A DNA stretch of 14,778 bases from an uncultured Burkholderiaceae bacterium (GTDB lineage Bacteria > Pseudomonadota > Gammaproteobacteria > Burkholderiales > Burkholderiaceae_C): positions 1 to 14,778 of the forward strand of contig CALIDR010000192.1 of the NCBI GenBank assembly GCA_938022295.1, in the 5' to 3' direction. Position numbers and translations under genes: made by a program. Shown one piece after another: positions 7,265 through 13,268 of the stretch. The notes under the pieces were generated by a model. It did no database searches. It was given only the letters and a program-made list of their open reading frames with translations, and had not been told where the DNA came from. Each line of letters starts with the position of its first letter. Position 1 is the first letter of the stretch.

Positions 7265-7270
7265 AGTGTA
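7265..7270 (-). promoter_or_regulatory. Possible -10 box for pirin
   Basis: The minus strand reads TACACT (4 of 6 matches), 24 bases before the pirin ATG. It sits only 10 bases from the oppositely facing TAGAAT for ychF, so the two promoters would overlap and polymerase binding would compete. Confidence 0.35.
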
Positions 7271-7280
7271 GGGCGCCACC

Positions 7281-7286
7281 TAGAAT
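7281..7286 (+). promoter_or_regulatory. Likely -10 box for ychF
   Basis: TAGAAT matches TATAAT at 5 of 6 positions, in an otherwise GC-rich gap, 39 bases before the ATG at 7326. The -35 position (about 7258-7263, GGTGCC) is poor. Confidence 0.45.
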
Positions 7287-7325
7287 CGCGCCCTTCCCGC
7301 GCACCCCTCGCCCCGAGCCCGCCCC

Positions 7326-8420
7326 ATGAGCCTCCAATGCGGCATCGTCGGCCTGCCCAACGTCGGCAAGTCGACCCTGTTCAACGCGCTGACGAAGGCC
7401 GGCATCGCGGCCGAGAACTACCCGTTCTGCACGATCGAGCCCAACGTCGGCGTCGTCGCCGTGCCCGACCCGCGCCTGGCGCAGCTGGCCGCGATCGTCA
7501 AGCCCGAGCGCGTCGTGCCGGCGATCGTCGAGTTCGTCGACATCGCCGGGCTGGTGGCCGGCGCGAGCAAGGGCGAGGGGCTGGGCAACCAGTTCCTGAG
7601 CCACATCCGCGAGACCGACGCGATCGTCAACGTCGTGCGCTGCTTCGACGACCCGAACGTGATCCACGTCGCCGGGCGCGTCGACCCGATCGCCGACATC
7701 GAGGTCATCCAGACCGAGCTGTGCCTGGCGGATCTCGCCACCGTCGAGAAGGGCCTGGCGCGCTACACCAAGGTCGCCAAGGCCGGCGGCGACAAGGAGG
7801 CGCAGCGCATCGTCGACGTGCTGCACAAGTGCCGCGCCGCGCTCGACGAGGGCCGGCCCGTGCGCTCGATCGACTTCGCGAAGGAGGAGCTCGCGGTGCT
7901 CAAGCCGCTGTGCCTGATCACCGCCAAGCCGGCGATGTTCGTCGCCAACGTCGCCGAGGACGGCTTCGAGCACAACCCCTATCTCGACCGCCTGCGCGAT
8001 TTCGCGGCGAAGCAGAACGCGCCGGTGGTCGCGATCTGCGCCAAGACGGAGGCCGAGCTCGCCGACATGAGCGACGAGGACAAGGCGATGTTCCTCGCCG
8101 AGATGGGGCAGGACGAGCCGGGGCTGAACCGGCTGATCCGCGCCGCGTTCAAGCTGCTCGGGCTGCAGACCTTCTTCACCGCCGGGCCGAAGGAGGTGCG
8201 GGCGTGGACGATCCCCGTCGGCGCCACCGCGCCGCAGGCCGCGGGCGTGATCCACACCGACTTCGAGCGCGGCTTCATCCGCGCGCAGACGATCGCGTTC
8301 GACGACTACGTCGCCTGCGGCGGCGAGCAGGGCGCGAAGGACGCGGGCAAGATGCGCTCCGAGGGCAAGGAGTACGTCGTCCGCGACGGCGACGTGATGA
8401 ACTTCCTGTTCAACGTCTGA
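7326..8420 (+). CDS. ychF: Redox-responsive ATPase YchF (Obg family, OLA1 homologue)
   Basis: 364 residues, the usual length for YchF. G1 P-loop GLPNVGKST is at 9-17 and G3 DIAG at 72-75. The G4 position carries NVAE (208-211) instead of NKxD, the change that makes YchF prefer ATP over GTP. H114 (NVIHV) matches the residue needed for hydrolysis in E. coli YchF, and C35 (PFCTIEPN) matches the cysteine linked to redox control. The C-terminal TGS domain (from ~QTFFTAGPKEVRAW, 281) ends in VRDGDVMNFLFNV, the family signature. The protein binds ribosomes and acts in translation/stress responses in other bacteria. ATG 7326 is the family start; no good Shine-Dalgarno sequence precedes it. Its usual neighbour pth is not in the window. 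Confidence 0.97.
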   Translation: MSLQCGIVGLPNVGKSTLFNALTKAGIAAENYPFCTIEPNVGVVAVPDPRLAQLAAIVKPERVVPAIVEFVDIAGLVAGASKGEGLGNQFLSHIRETDAIVNVVRCFDDPNVIHVAGRVDPIADIEVIQTELCLADLATVEKGLARYTKVAKAGGDKEAQRIVDVLHKCRAALDEGRPVRSIDFAKEELAVLKPLCLITAKPAMFVANVAEDGFEHNPYLDRLRDFAAKQNAPVVAICAKTEAELADMSDEDKAMFLAEMGQDEPGLNRLIRAAFKLLGLQTFFTAGPKEVRAWTIPVGATAPQAAGVIHTDFERGFIRAQTIAFDDYVACGGEQGAKDAGKMRSEGKEYVVRDGDVMNFLFNV

Positions 8421-8448
8421 CGTGCGCCGCGTGGCGGATCCAGGCTGC

Positions 8449-8465
8449 GGGCGGTGCGACCGCCC
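8449..8465 (+). terminator. Hairpin after ychF
   Basis: GGGCGGT, loop GCG, ACCGCCC: a perfect 7-bp GC stem beginning 28 bases after the ychF stop. No T-run follows, so termination here is only suggested. Confidence 0.35.
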
Positions 8466-8512
8466 TGCCGTCGCGTCCATCCATCGCGGTGGTGCCGCCG
8501 CTTCCGCCACGG

Positions 8513-8521
8513 TGCTAACCT
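8513..8521 (+). promoter_or_regulatory. Possible extended -10 promoter for the aminotransferase
   Basis: TGCTAACCT fits the extended -10 pattern TGnTAnnnT and would start transcription about 25-30 bases before the ATG at 8554. The adjoining TGACGGTCA (8521-8529) is a small inverted repeat that could bind a regulator. Weak evidence. Confidence 0.25.
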
Positions 8522-8553
8522 GACGGTCACCGCCCGACGAGAGTTGAAATCCC

Positions 8554-9681
8554 ATGCCCGGCCTGCGCCCCGACGTCGACCCCGACGGCCTGCTCGAGTA
8601 CTCGGTCGTCTACACCGACCGCTCGCTGAACCACATGTCCAGGCGCTTCCGGCAGGTGATGCGCGACGTGTCGGCGACGCTGAAGGAGGTCTACGGCGCG
8701 CGCTCGGCGGTGGTCGTGCCCGGCAGCGGCAGCACCGGGATGGAGGCCACGGCGCGCCAGTTCGCCGGCGGCAGGCGCTGCCTGATCGTGCGCAACGGCT
8801 GGTTCAGCTACCGCTGGACGCAGATCCTCGAGATGAGCGGCATCGCGCCCGACCCCGTCGTGCTGAAGGCGCGCCGCACCGGCCCGGGGCCCACCGCGCC
8901 GTTCGTGCCGGCGCCGGCGGACGAGGTGGTGGCCGCGGTGCGCGAGACGAAGCCCGCGGTCGTCTTCATGCCGCACGTCGAGACCTCGGCCGGGCTGATG
9001 CTGCCCGACGCCTACATCCGCGCCGTCGCCGACGCGGTGCACGCCGCGGGCGGCCTGCTCGTGCTCGACTGCATCGCCAGCGGCGCGGCGTGGGTCGACA
9101 TGCGCGCCACCGGCGTCGACGTGCTGCTCAGCGCCCCGCAGAAGGGCTGGAGCAGTACGCCGTGCGCGGGCCTCGTGATGCTGTCGGACCTGGCGCGCGA
9201 GCGCATCGACGCCACCGCGAGCAGCAGCTTCTCGCTCGATCTGAAGAAGTGGCTGCAGATCATGGAGACCTACGAAGGCGGTGGCCACGCCTACCACGCG
9301 ACGCTGCCCACCGACGGCCTCGCGCACCTGCGCGACGCCATGAACGAGCTGCGCGCCTTCGGCTTCGCCGCCGCGCGCGACGCGCAGTTCGCGCTCGGCC
9401 GCCGCGTGCGCGCGCTGCTCGCCGAACGCGGCGTCGCGAGCGTGGCCGCGCCGGGCTTCGAGGCGCCAGGTGTGGTCGTCAGCTACACCGACCGCGCCGA
9501 CTGGCAGGACACGAGCGCCTTCGCCGCCCAGGGCCTGCAGGTGGCGGCCGGCGTGCCGCTCGCGTGCGACGAGGGGCCGGACTTCCGCACCTTCCGCATC
9601 GGCCTGTTCGGCATCGACAAGTGGCAGCACGTCGACCGCACGGTCGACACGCTGCGCCGCGCGATCGACGCGATGCGCTGA
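8554..9681 (+). CDS. Class V PLP-dependent aminotransferase (alanine-glyoxylate / serine-pyruvate type)
   Basis: 375 residues, typical for the AGT/SPT group of fold-type I enzymes. VVPGSGSTGMEA (54-65) is the phosphate-binding glycine-rich turn; HVETSAG (141-147) and D172 (LVLDCIAS) fit the substrate and PLP-ring contacts; K197 in LLSAPQKGW is the PLP Schiff-base lysine. The likely reaction is transfer of an amino group from alanine or serine to glyoxylate or a similar keto acid, but related class V enzymes (aspartate- and phosphonate-specific) cannot be excluded. The N-terminus (LEYSVVYTDRSLNHMS) differs from the usual PGP...HR opening of AGT, so the acceptor may differ too. Cytoplasmic. ATG 8554 is preceded by a weak GAGAG; it may share a transcript with ychF, but the 133-base gap has its own promoter-like and hairpin signals. 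Confidence 0.87.
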   Translation: MPGLRPDVDPDGLLEYSVVYTDRSLNHMSRRFRQVMRDVSATLKEVYGARSAVVVPGSGSTGMEATARQFAGGRRCLIVRNGWFSYRWTQILEMSGIAPDPVVLKARRTGPGPTAPFVPAPADEVVAAVRETKPAVVFMPHVETSAGLMLPDAYIRAVADAVHAAGGLLVLDCIASGAAWVDMRATGVDVLLSAPQKGWSSTPCAGLVMLSDLARERIDATASSSFSLDLKKWLQIMETYEGGGHAYHATLPTDGLAHLRDAMNELRAFGFAAARDAQFALGRRVRALLAERGVASVAAPGFEAPGVVVSYTDRADWQDTSAFAAQGLQVAAGVPLACDEGPDFRTFRIGLFGIDKWQHVDRTVDTLRRAIDAMR

Positions 9682-9687
9682 CCTCGA

Positions 9688-9706
9688 CCGGGGTCGGCCG
9701 CCCCGG
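9688..9706. terminator. Hairpin between convergent aminotransferase and CmcJ-like genes
   Basis: CCGGGG (9688-9693), a 7-base loop, and CCCCGG (9701-9706) lie within the 32-base gap between the two stops. It is symmetric, so it could serve both strands; there is no T-run. Confidence 0.4.
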
Positions 9707-9713
9707 CCGGCGT

Positions 9714-10532
9714 TCAGAAGAACGCCATCGTCCGCACTTCGATGCTCTCGCGCTTGGGCGCGCCGGGCGGCGTCGTCGGGTCCTCGAAGGCGGTGTGGCC
9801 CATGAAGCGGGCGCGGCCGTCGGTCTCGCTGTCGTAGGTCTTCAGCAGCAGCGCCTGGTGGGCTTCCATGCGCGGGAAGTAGACCCAGCGGTGCGCCGGC
9901 GACCAGCGCATCACGTAGATCTCGCCGGTGCGCTCGCGGTACTTCAGCTCCATCACGATGAGGTCGCCGTCGGCCTGCGTGGTGGCGTCGCACATCGCCA
10001 GCGGCAGTTCCTCGACCCGCCGGTACAGCGGCTTCCAGACGTTGAAGAACGCCACCCGCCGCTGCAGCAGCTGCTCGGCCTCGGCGGGCAGCACGTCGCG
10101 CACGCGCTGGGGGCCGCTCCTGGGCGTGTAGTCGCTGTGCACGAGCAGCACCGCCGGGCGCTGCACCGTGGTCTGCACCTTCAGGTCCGCCGGCATGCGC
10201 TTGCGGATCGTGTGGTCGAAGATCTCGACGCGCCGCGCGCCGGTGTGGCGCTGCACGAAGTCGACCACCTGCGGGTAGAACCGTGCCTTGATCGCCGCGT
10301 CGTCGTCGAACTGGTCGAAGCGCGCCGGGAAGGGGTGGATCTCGAAGCACTCGCGGTCGACCGAGAAGCCCTCGGCGTTCGGCCACCCGTCCTCGATCTC
10401 GACCTCGCGCACGTCGGTGCCCGGCGGGTTCAGGCGCACCGACGGATCCGGCTCGTAGAAGTAGTAGTCCGGCGGGATGCCGTTGTCGACGGTGTAGTTC
10501 AGCGTCGCGCGCACGGTGTGGCGGGCGGTCAT
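9714..10532 (-). CDS. CmcJ/NvfI-family putative non-heme iron oxygenase
   Basis: 272 residues. It resembles the CmcJ/AsaB/NvfI family, whose fungal member NvfI is an Fe(II)/2-oxoglutarate oxygenase and whose bacterial member CmcJ helps methoxylate cephamycin. Family-like stretches are VHSDYTPRSGPQRV (131-144), FFNVWKPLYRRVEELPLAMC (162-181), and the C-terminal KTYDSETDGRARFMGHTAFE (231-250) with RESIEVRTMAFF at the end. H132-x-D134 and H225 (RMEAHQA) would make a two-His-one-carboxylate iron triad; R261 could bind the co-substrate. These catalytic assignments are inference. ATG 10532 has GAGGAAGAG 4-12 bases upstream. The gene begins 23 bases after the GST stop, so the two are probably one operon. 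No signal peptide. The substrate is unknown; no antibiotic biosynthesis genes are nearby, so a catabolic or detoxifying role is at least as likely. Confidence 0.8.
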   Translation of the reverse strand: MTARHTVRATLNYTVDNGIPPDYYFYEPDPSVRLNPPGTDVREVEIEDGWPNAEGFSVDRECFEIHPFPARFDQFDDDAAIKARFYPQVVDFVQRHTGARRVEIFDHTIRKRMPADLKVQTTVQRPAVLLVHSDYTPRSGPQRVRDVLPAEAEQLLQRRVAFFNVWKPLYRRVEELPLAMCDATTQADGDLIVMELKYRERTGEIYVMRWSPAHRWVYFPRMEAHQALLLKTYDSETDGRARFMGHTAFEDPTTPPGAPKRESIEVRTMAFF

Positions 10533-10555
10533 GGTGCTCTTCCTCGCAGGCGTGT

Positions 10556-11203
10556 TCAGGCGTCGGGCCGGCGCGTCGTGAAGCCCTCGCCGACCCACGT
10601 CTTCTGCCAGCTCGGCAGCTGCTCGACGCCTTCGGTGAGCCAGCGCGCGAGGTGCGGGTGGTTCTCGAGCGGCAGGCGCTGCCAGCCGTGCAGGTGCATC
10701 GGCGCGGCGAGCGCGATGTCGGCGATCGTCGGCCGGTCGCCGGCCACCCATTCGCTGCCGGCCAGCCGCGCGTCGAGGATGCCCGCCAGGCGGTGGAAGC
10801 GCGCCCGCTCGCCGTCGAGCACCGCCGGGTCGGGCTGGCTGCCCAGCAGCGGCTTGACGCAGTTCTCGACCAGGAACACGTAGCAGCTCGGGAACCAGCT
10901 CGACGACTCCCACAGCAGCCAGCGGTTGATGTCGGCACGGGCGCGCAGGTCGCGCGGGTAAGCCTGGTCGTTGCCGACCTTGTCGGCCGCGTACTGCAGG
11001 ATCGCGTTCGACTCCCAGAGCACGAAGTCGCCGTCGGCCAGCGCCGGCTCCGACGCGTTCGGGTTCAGCGACACGTAGGGCTCGGCCTTGTGCTCGCCCT
11101 TGAAGTAGTCGACGTGGTGCAGCTCGAACGGCGCACCGACGAAGTCGAGCCCGGCGAGCACCTTGCGGCAGTTGACCGTGATGGGGTCCGCGTACACCTT
11201 CAT
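10556..11203 (-). CDS. Glutathione S-transferase family protein
   Basis: 215 residues with the standard GST layout: thioredoxin-like N-domain (1-~78) and all-helical C-domain. MKVYADPITVNCRKV opens the glutathione site, P53 in NASEPAL is the cis-proline position, and E64-S65 in VLWESNAI is the pair that holds the gamma-glutamyl group. In the C-domain, DRPTIADIAL (~156-165) is the conserved N-capping/hydrophobic-staple motif. It probably conjugates glutathione to an electrophile or removes it; the class (theta/beta-like) is not certain. ATG 11203 has a strong AGGAGA 8 bases upstream. It is the first gene of the unit that continues into the CmcJ-like enzyme, and a LysR gene diverges from it, suggesting inducible expression. 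Confidence 0.92.
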   Translation of the reverse strand: MKVYADPITVNCRKVLAGLDFVGAPFELHHVDYFKGEHKAEPYVSLNPNASEPALADGDFVLWESNAILQYAADKVGNDQAYPRDLRARADINRWLLWESSSWFPSCYVFLVENCVKPLLGSQPDPAVLDGERARFHRLAGILDARLAGSEWVAGDRPTIADIALAAPMHLHGWQRLPLENHPHLARWLTEGVEQLPSWQKTWVGEGFTTRRPDA

Positions 11204-11267
11204 GTCTTGTCTCCTGTGAGTGGTCCGCCCGCGCCTGCTGCGCTGCCGGTAGTGGGCAGTCTATGCA

Positions 11268-11281
11268 TTGACCTGCGTCAA
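11268..11281. promoter_or_regulatory. Palindrome TTGAC-N4-GTCAA, candidate LysR operator
   Basis: TTGACCTGCGTCAA is a 14-base inverted repeat with 5-bp arms in the 152-base gap between GST and LysR genes. Its left arm is the -35 box of the LysR promoter, and on the minus strand it reads TTGACG, which could act as a -35 for GST. A regulator bound here would touch both directions. The spacing is T-N12-A rather than the usual LysR T-N11-A. Confidence 0.45.
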
Positions 11282-11296
11282 AGCACCTGCTGGAAT
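11268..11296 (+). promoter_or_regulatory. Sigma-70-type promoter for the LysR gene
   Basis: TTGACC (11268-11273), a 17-base spacer, then TGGAAT (11291-11296): 5 of 6 and 4 of 6 matches with ideal spacing, the best promoter in the window. Expected transcript start is near 11303, leaving a leader of about 50 bases to ATG 11356. Confidence 0.55.
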
Positions 11297-11355
11297 GCGA
11301 ACGCGTTGTCCACGATCGGGAAACAGTGGCGCCCTCCTTCCTCCTGGCTGTCTCG

Positions 11356-12252
11356 ATGGCGATCTCCACCGACATGCTGGCCGCGTTCGTGAAGGTGGCC
11401 GAGACGCTGAGCGTGAGCGCGGCGGCGGCCGAGCTCGGCGTGGGCAAGAGCGTCGTCAGCAAGCGCGTCGCCCAGCTCGAGGGCGCCGTGCGCGCGACGC
11501 TGTTCGCCCGCAGCACGCGGCGCGTCGCGCTGACGCCGGCCGGCGAGGCCTACCTCGCCTTCGCCCGCCGCGCCCTCGTCGAGGTGCAGGCGGCCGAGGA
11601 GCGGCTGCGCGACCTGCGCGCCGAGCTGACGGGGCAGATCCGCCTGACCGCGCCGGTGTCGTGGGGCCAGCGCGTGCTCGCCAAGCGGCTGCCCGAGTTC
11701 CTGCGCCAGCACCCGGCGATCGAGCTCGACCTGCGGCTCGCCGACCGGGTGATGGACGTCGCCTACGAGCGCATCGACGTCGCGCTGCGCTGGTCGTCGG
11801 CCGCCCCGCCCGACCTCGCCGCGGTGCCGGTGGCCAGCGTCGAGTGGCTGCTCGCCGCCGAGCCGGCGTACCTCGCGCGCGCCGGCACGCCGGCCGCGCC
11901 GGCCGACCTCGCCGGCCACCACTGCCTGTGCTACTGGCGCGAGTCGTCCGACGACGCCTGGACGCTCGTGCGCGGCACGCAATGCGAACGCGTGCAGGTG
12001 CGCGGGCGCTACCACGTCGACAACCCCGAGGCCGTCGCCGACGCCGCGCTCGCGGGGCTCGGCGTCGCGCTGCTGCCGGGCTACCTGTGCGACGAGGCGC
12101 TCGCCGGCGGCCGCCTGGTGCGCGTGCTGCCGGGTTGGACGCCGCAGACCAAGTTCGGCACCCGCATCACGGCGCTGGCCACGCCCGAGCGCCTGCGCCT
12201 GGCGCGCAACCGGGCGCTGGTCGACTTCCTGCGCCGGCAGCTCGGCGGCTGA
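11356..12252 (+). CDS. LysR-family transcriptional regulator
   Basis: 298 residues from ATG 11356 (MAISTDMLAAFVKVAE). The N-terminal winged helix-turn-helix spans about 5-62: SVSAAAAELGVGKSVVSKRV (19-38) is the HTH, followed by FARSTRRVALTPAGEAYL. From about residue 92 a periplasmic-binding-protein-like effector domain begins (TGQIRLTAPVSWGQ), with the typical YHVDNPEAVADAALAGLGVA and LLPGYL stretches. Members of this subgroup act as tetramers that bend promoter DNA and activate a divergent gene on binding a small ligand while repressing themselves. The target is very likely the divergent GST/CmcJ-like unit. An upstream in-frame GTG (11326) and a downstream ATG (11374) are alternative starts; none has a clear Shine-Dalgarno. 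Ends 10 bases from the convergent permease stop. Confidence 0.92.
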   Translation: MAISTDMLAAFVKVAETLSVSAAAAELGVGKSVVSKRVAQLEGAVRATLFARSTRRVALTPAGEAYLAFARRALVEVQAAEERLRDLRAELTGQIRLTAPVSWGQRVLAKRLPEFLRQHPAIELDLRLADRVMDVAYERIDVALRWSSAAPPDLAAVPVASVEWLLAAEPAYLARAGTPAAPADLAGHHCLCYWRESSDDAWTLVRGTQCERVQVRGRYHVDNPEAVADAALAGLGVALLPGYLCDEALAGGRLVRVLPGWTPQTKFGTRITALATPERLRLARNRALVDFLRRQLGG

Positions 12253-12262
12253 TGCCGCTGCG

Positions 12263-13243
12263 TCAGGCCGAGGCCGGCGCCGCCGCCACCGGCCGCACGC
12301 GCAGCGCGAGCACGACGCCGGCCACGAGCAGCGCGATGCCGGCCAGCGCCTGCGCGTCGGGCGCGCGGCCGCGCAGCACGAACGCGTAGGCCAGCGCGGC
12401 GAGCGTCTCGAACACGATCAGCTGGCCGGCCAGCGTCGTCGGCAGCCGCTGGCTCGCCGCGTTCCAGCACAGCGTGCCGAGCCACGACGCGAACAGGCCG
12501 ATCGCCACCATCAGGCCGACGAACAGCGCCGGCTGCGGGCCGAGCGGCATCGCGAAGCCGCCGCCGCGCAGCGCGTCGAGCGCCCAGAAGGCCGCGAAGC
12601 CGAGCGCCGCGGGCGGCAGCGTGGCCAGCCCCTGCGCGGTGGCCCACACGGTGGGCGAGCGGTCGGCGTGGGCGCGCAGCCAGTCGGCGTTGCGGATCGG
12701 GTACCACGTCCAGCAGGCGACGGCGCCGAGCGCGAGCGCGGCGCCGAGCGCGTAGCGGCCCAGGTCGGCGCCGGGGTCGGCGCGCAGCAGCGCGAGTTCG
12801 GCGTGGTGGACGAGCGCGATGCCGAGCGCGATCACCGCCAGCGACGGCGCGAGCCGCGGCCACGGCAGCCGCCCGTCGCGCCTGGCGTCGCGCAGGTTCG
12901 AGACGACGGCGATCACGACCGGCAGCGTGCCGATGATCATCGTCGGCAGCGGCCCGCCGGCGTGCTGGATCGCGCTGGCGAGGAACAGGTAGTAGACGAG
13001 GTTGCCCACCAGCGCCAGCTTCAGCGCCTCGGCCCAGTCGGCGCGCGTGAGCAGCGCGAGCCGCCGCCGGTCCCACCACGCCAGCGGCAGCGCCACCAGC
13101 CCGAACGCCAGGCAGCGGCCGAACGACAGCAGCGCCGGCGGGTAGTCGGCCAGCAGCAGCGGGGCGACGAAGACGAGGCCCCACATCAGCCCCGCGGCGA
13201 GGGCGAACGCGGTGCCGGTGACGAGTGCGCGGCGATGCGGCAT
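12263..13243 (-). CDS. EamA/DMT-superfamily permease
   Basis: 326 residues, with ten hydrophobic segments by eye in two groups of five, the two-EamA-repeat layout of the 10-TMS drug/metabolite transporter family. The first is ALVTGTAFALAAGLMWGLVF (6-25), the last LAGIALLVAGVVLALRV near the C-terminus. Inner-membrane secondary transporter; family members export amino acids, amines or other small metabolites. The substrate cannot be predicted. Start ATG 13243 (MPHRRALV) is set by the length of the first helix; it has no clear Shine-Dalgarno, and its 25-base gap after the glpD stop suggests it is read on the glpD transcript, possibly by coupled translation. No link to glycerol metabolism is visible in the protein itself. 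Confidence 0.88.
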   Translation of the reverse strand: MPHRRALVTGTAFALAAGLMWGLVFVAPLLLADYPPALLSFGRCLAFGLVALPLAWWDRRRLALLTRADWAEALKLALVGNLVYYLFLASAIQHAGGPLPTMIIGTLPVVIAVVSNLRDARRDGRLPWPRLAPSLAVIALGIALVHHAELALLRADPGADLGRYALGAALALGAVACWTWYPIRNADWLRAHADRSPTVWATAQGLATLPPAALGFAAFWALDALRGGGFAMPLGPQPALFVGLMVAIGLFASWLGTLCWNAASQRLPTTLAGQLIVFETLAALAYAFVLRGRAPDAQALAGIALLVAGVVLALRVRPVAAAPASA

Positions 13244-13268
13244 GCGCAGGGCGACGCGTCCGGCCGCG

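Noticed and set aside
6267..8555. Very long minus-strand open frame across ychF and pirin
   Set aside because: Composition is typical of antisense shadow; ychF on plus and pirin in another minus frame carry all diagnostic residues.
8527..10938. Minus-strand open frame of about 800 codons over the aminotransferase, CmcJ-like and GST genes
   Set aside because: It is out of frame with the recognisable CmcJ-like and GST proteins and lacks any domain signature.
11326..11355. Earlier GTG start for the LysR regulator
   Set aside because: It adds ten residues not typical of LysR N-termini; ATG 11356 starts the normal DMLAAFVKVAE opening, though neither start has a clear Shine-Dalgarno.
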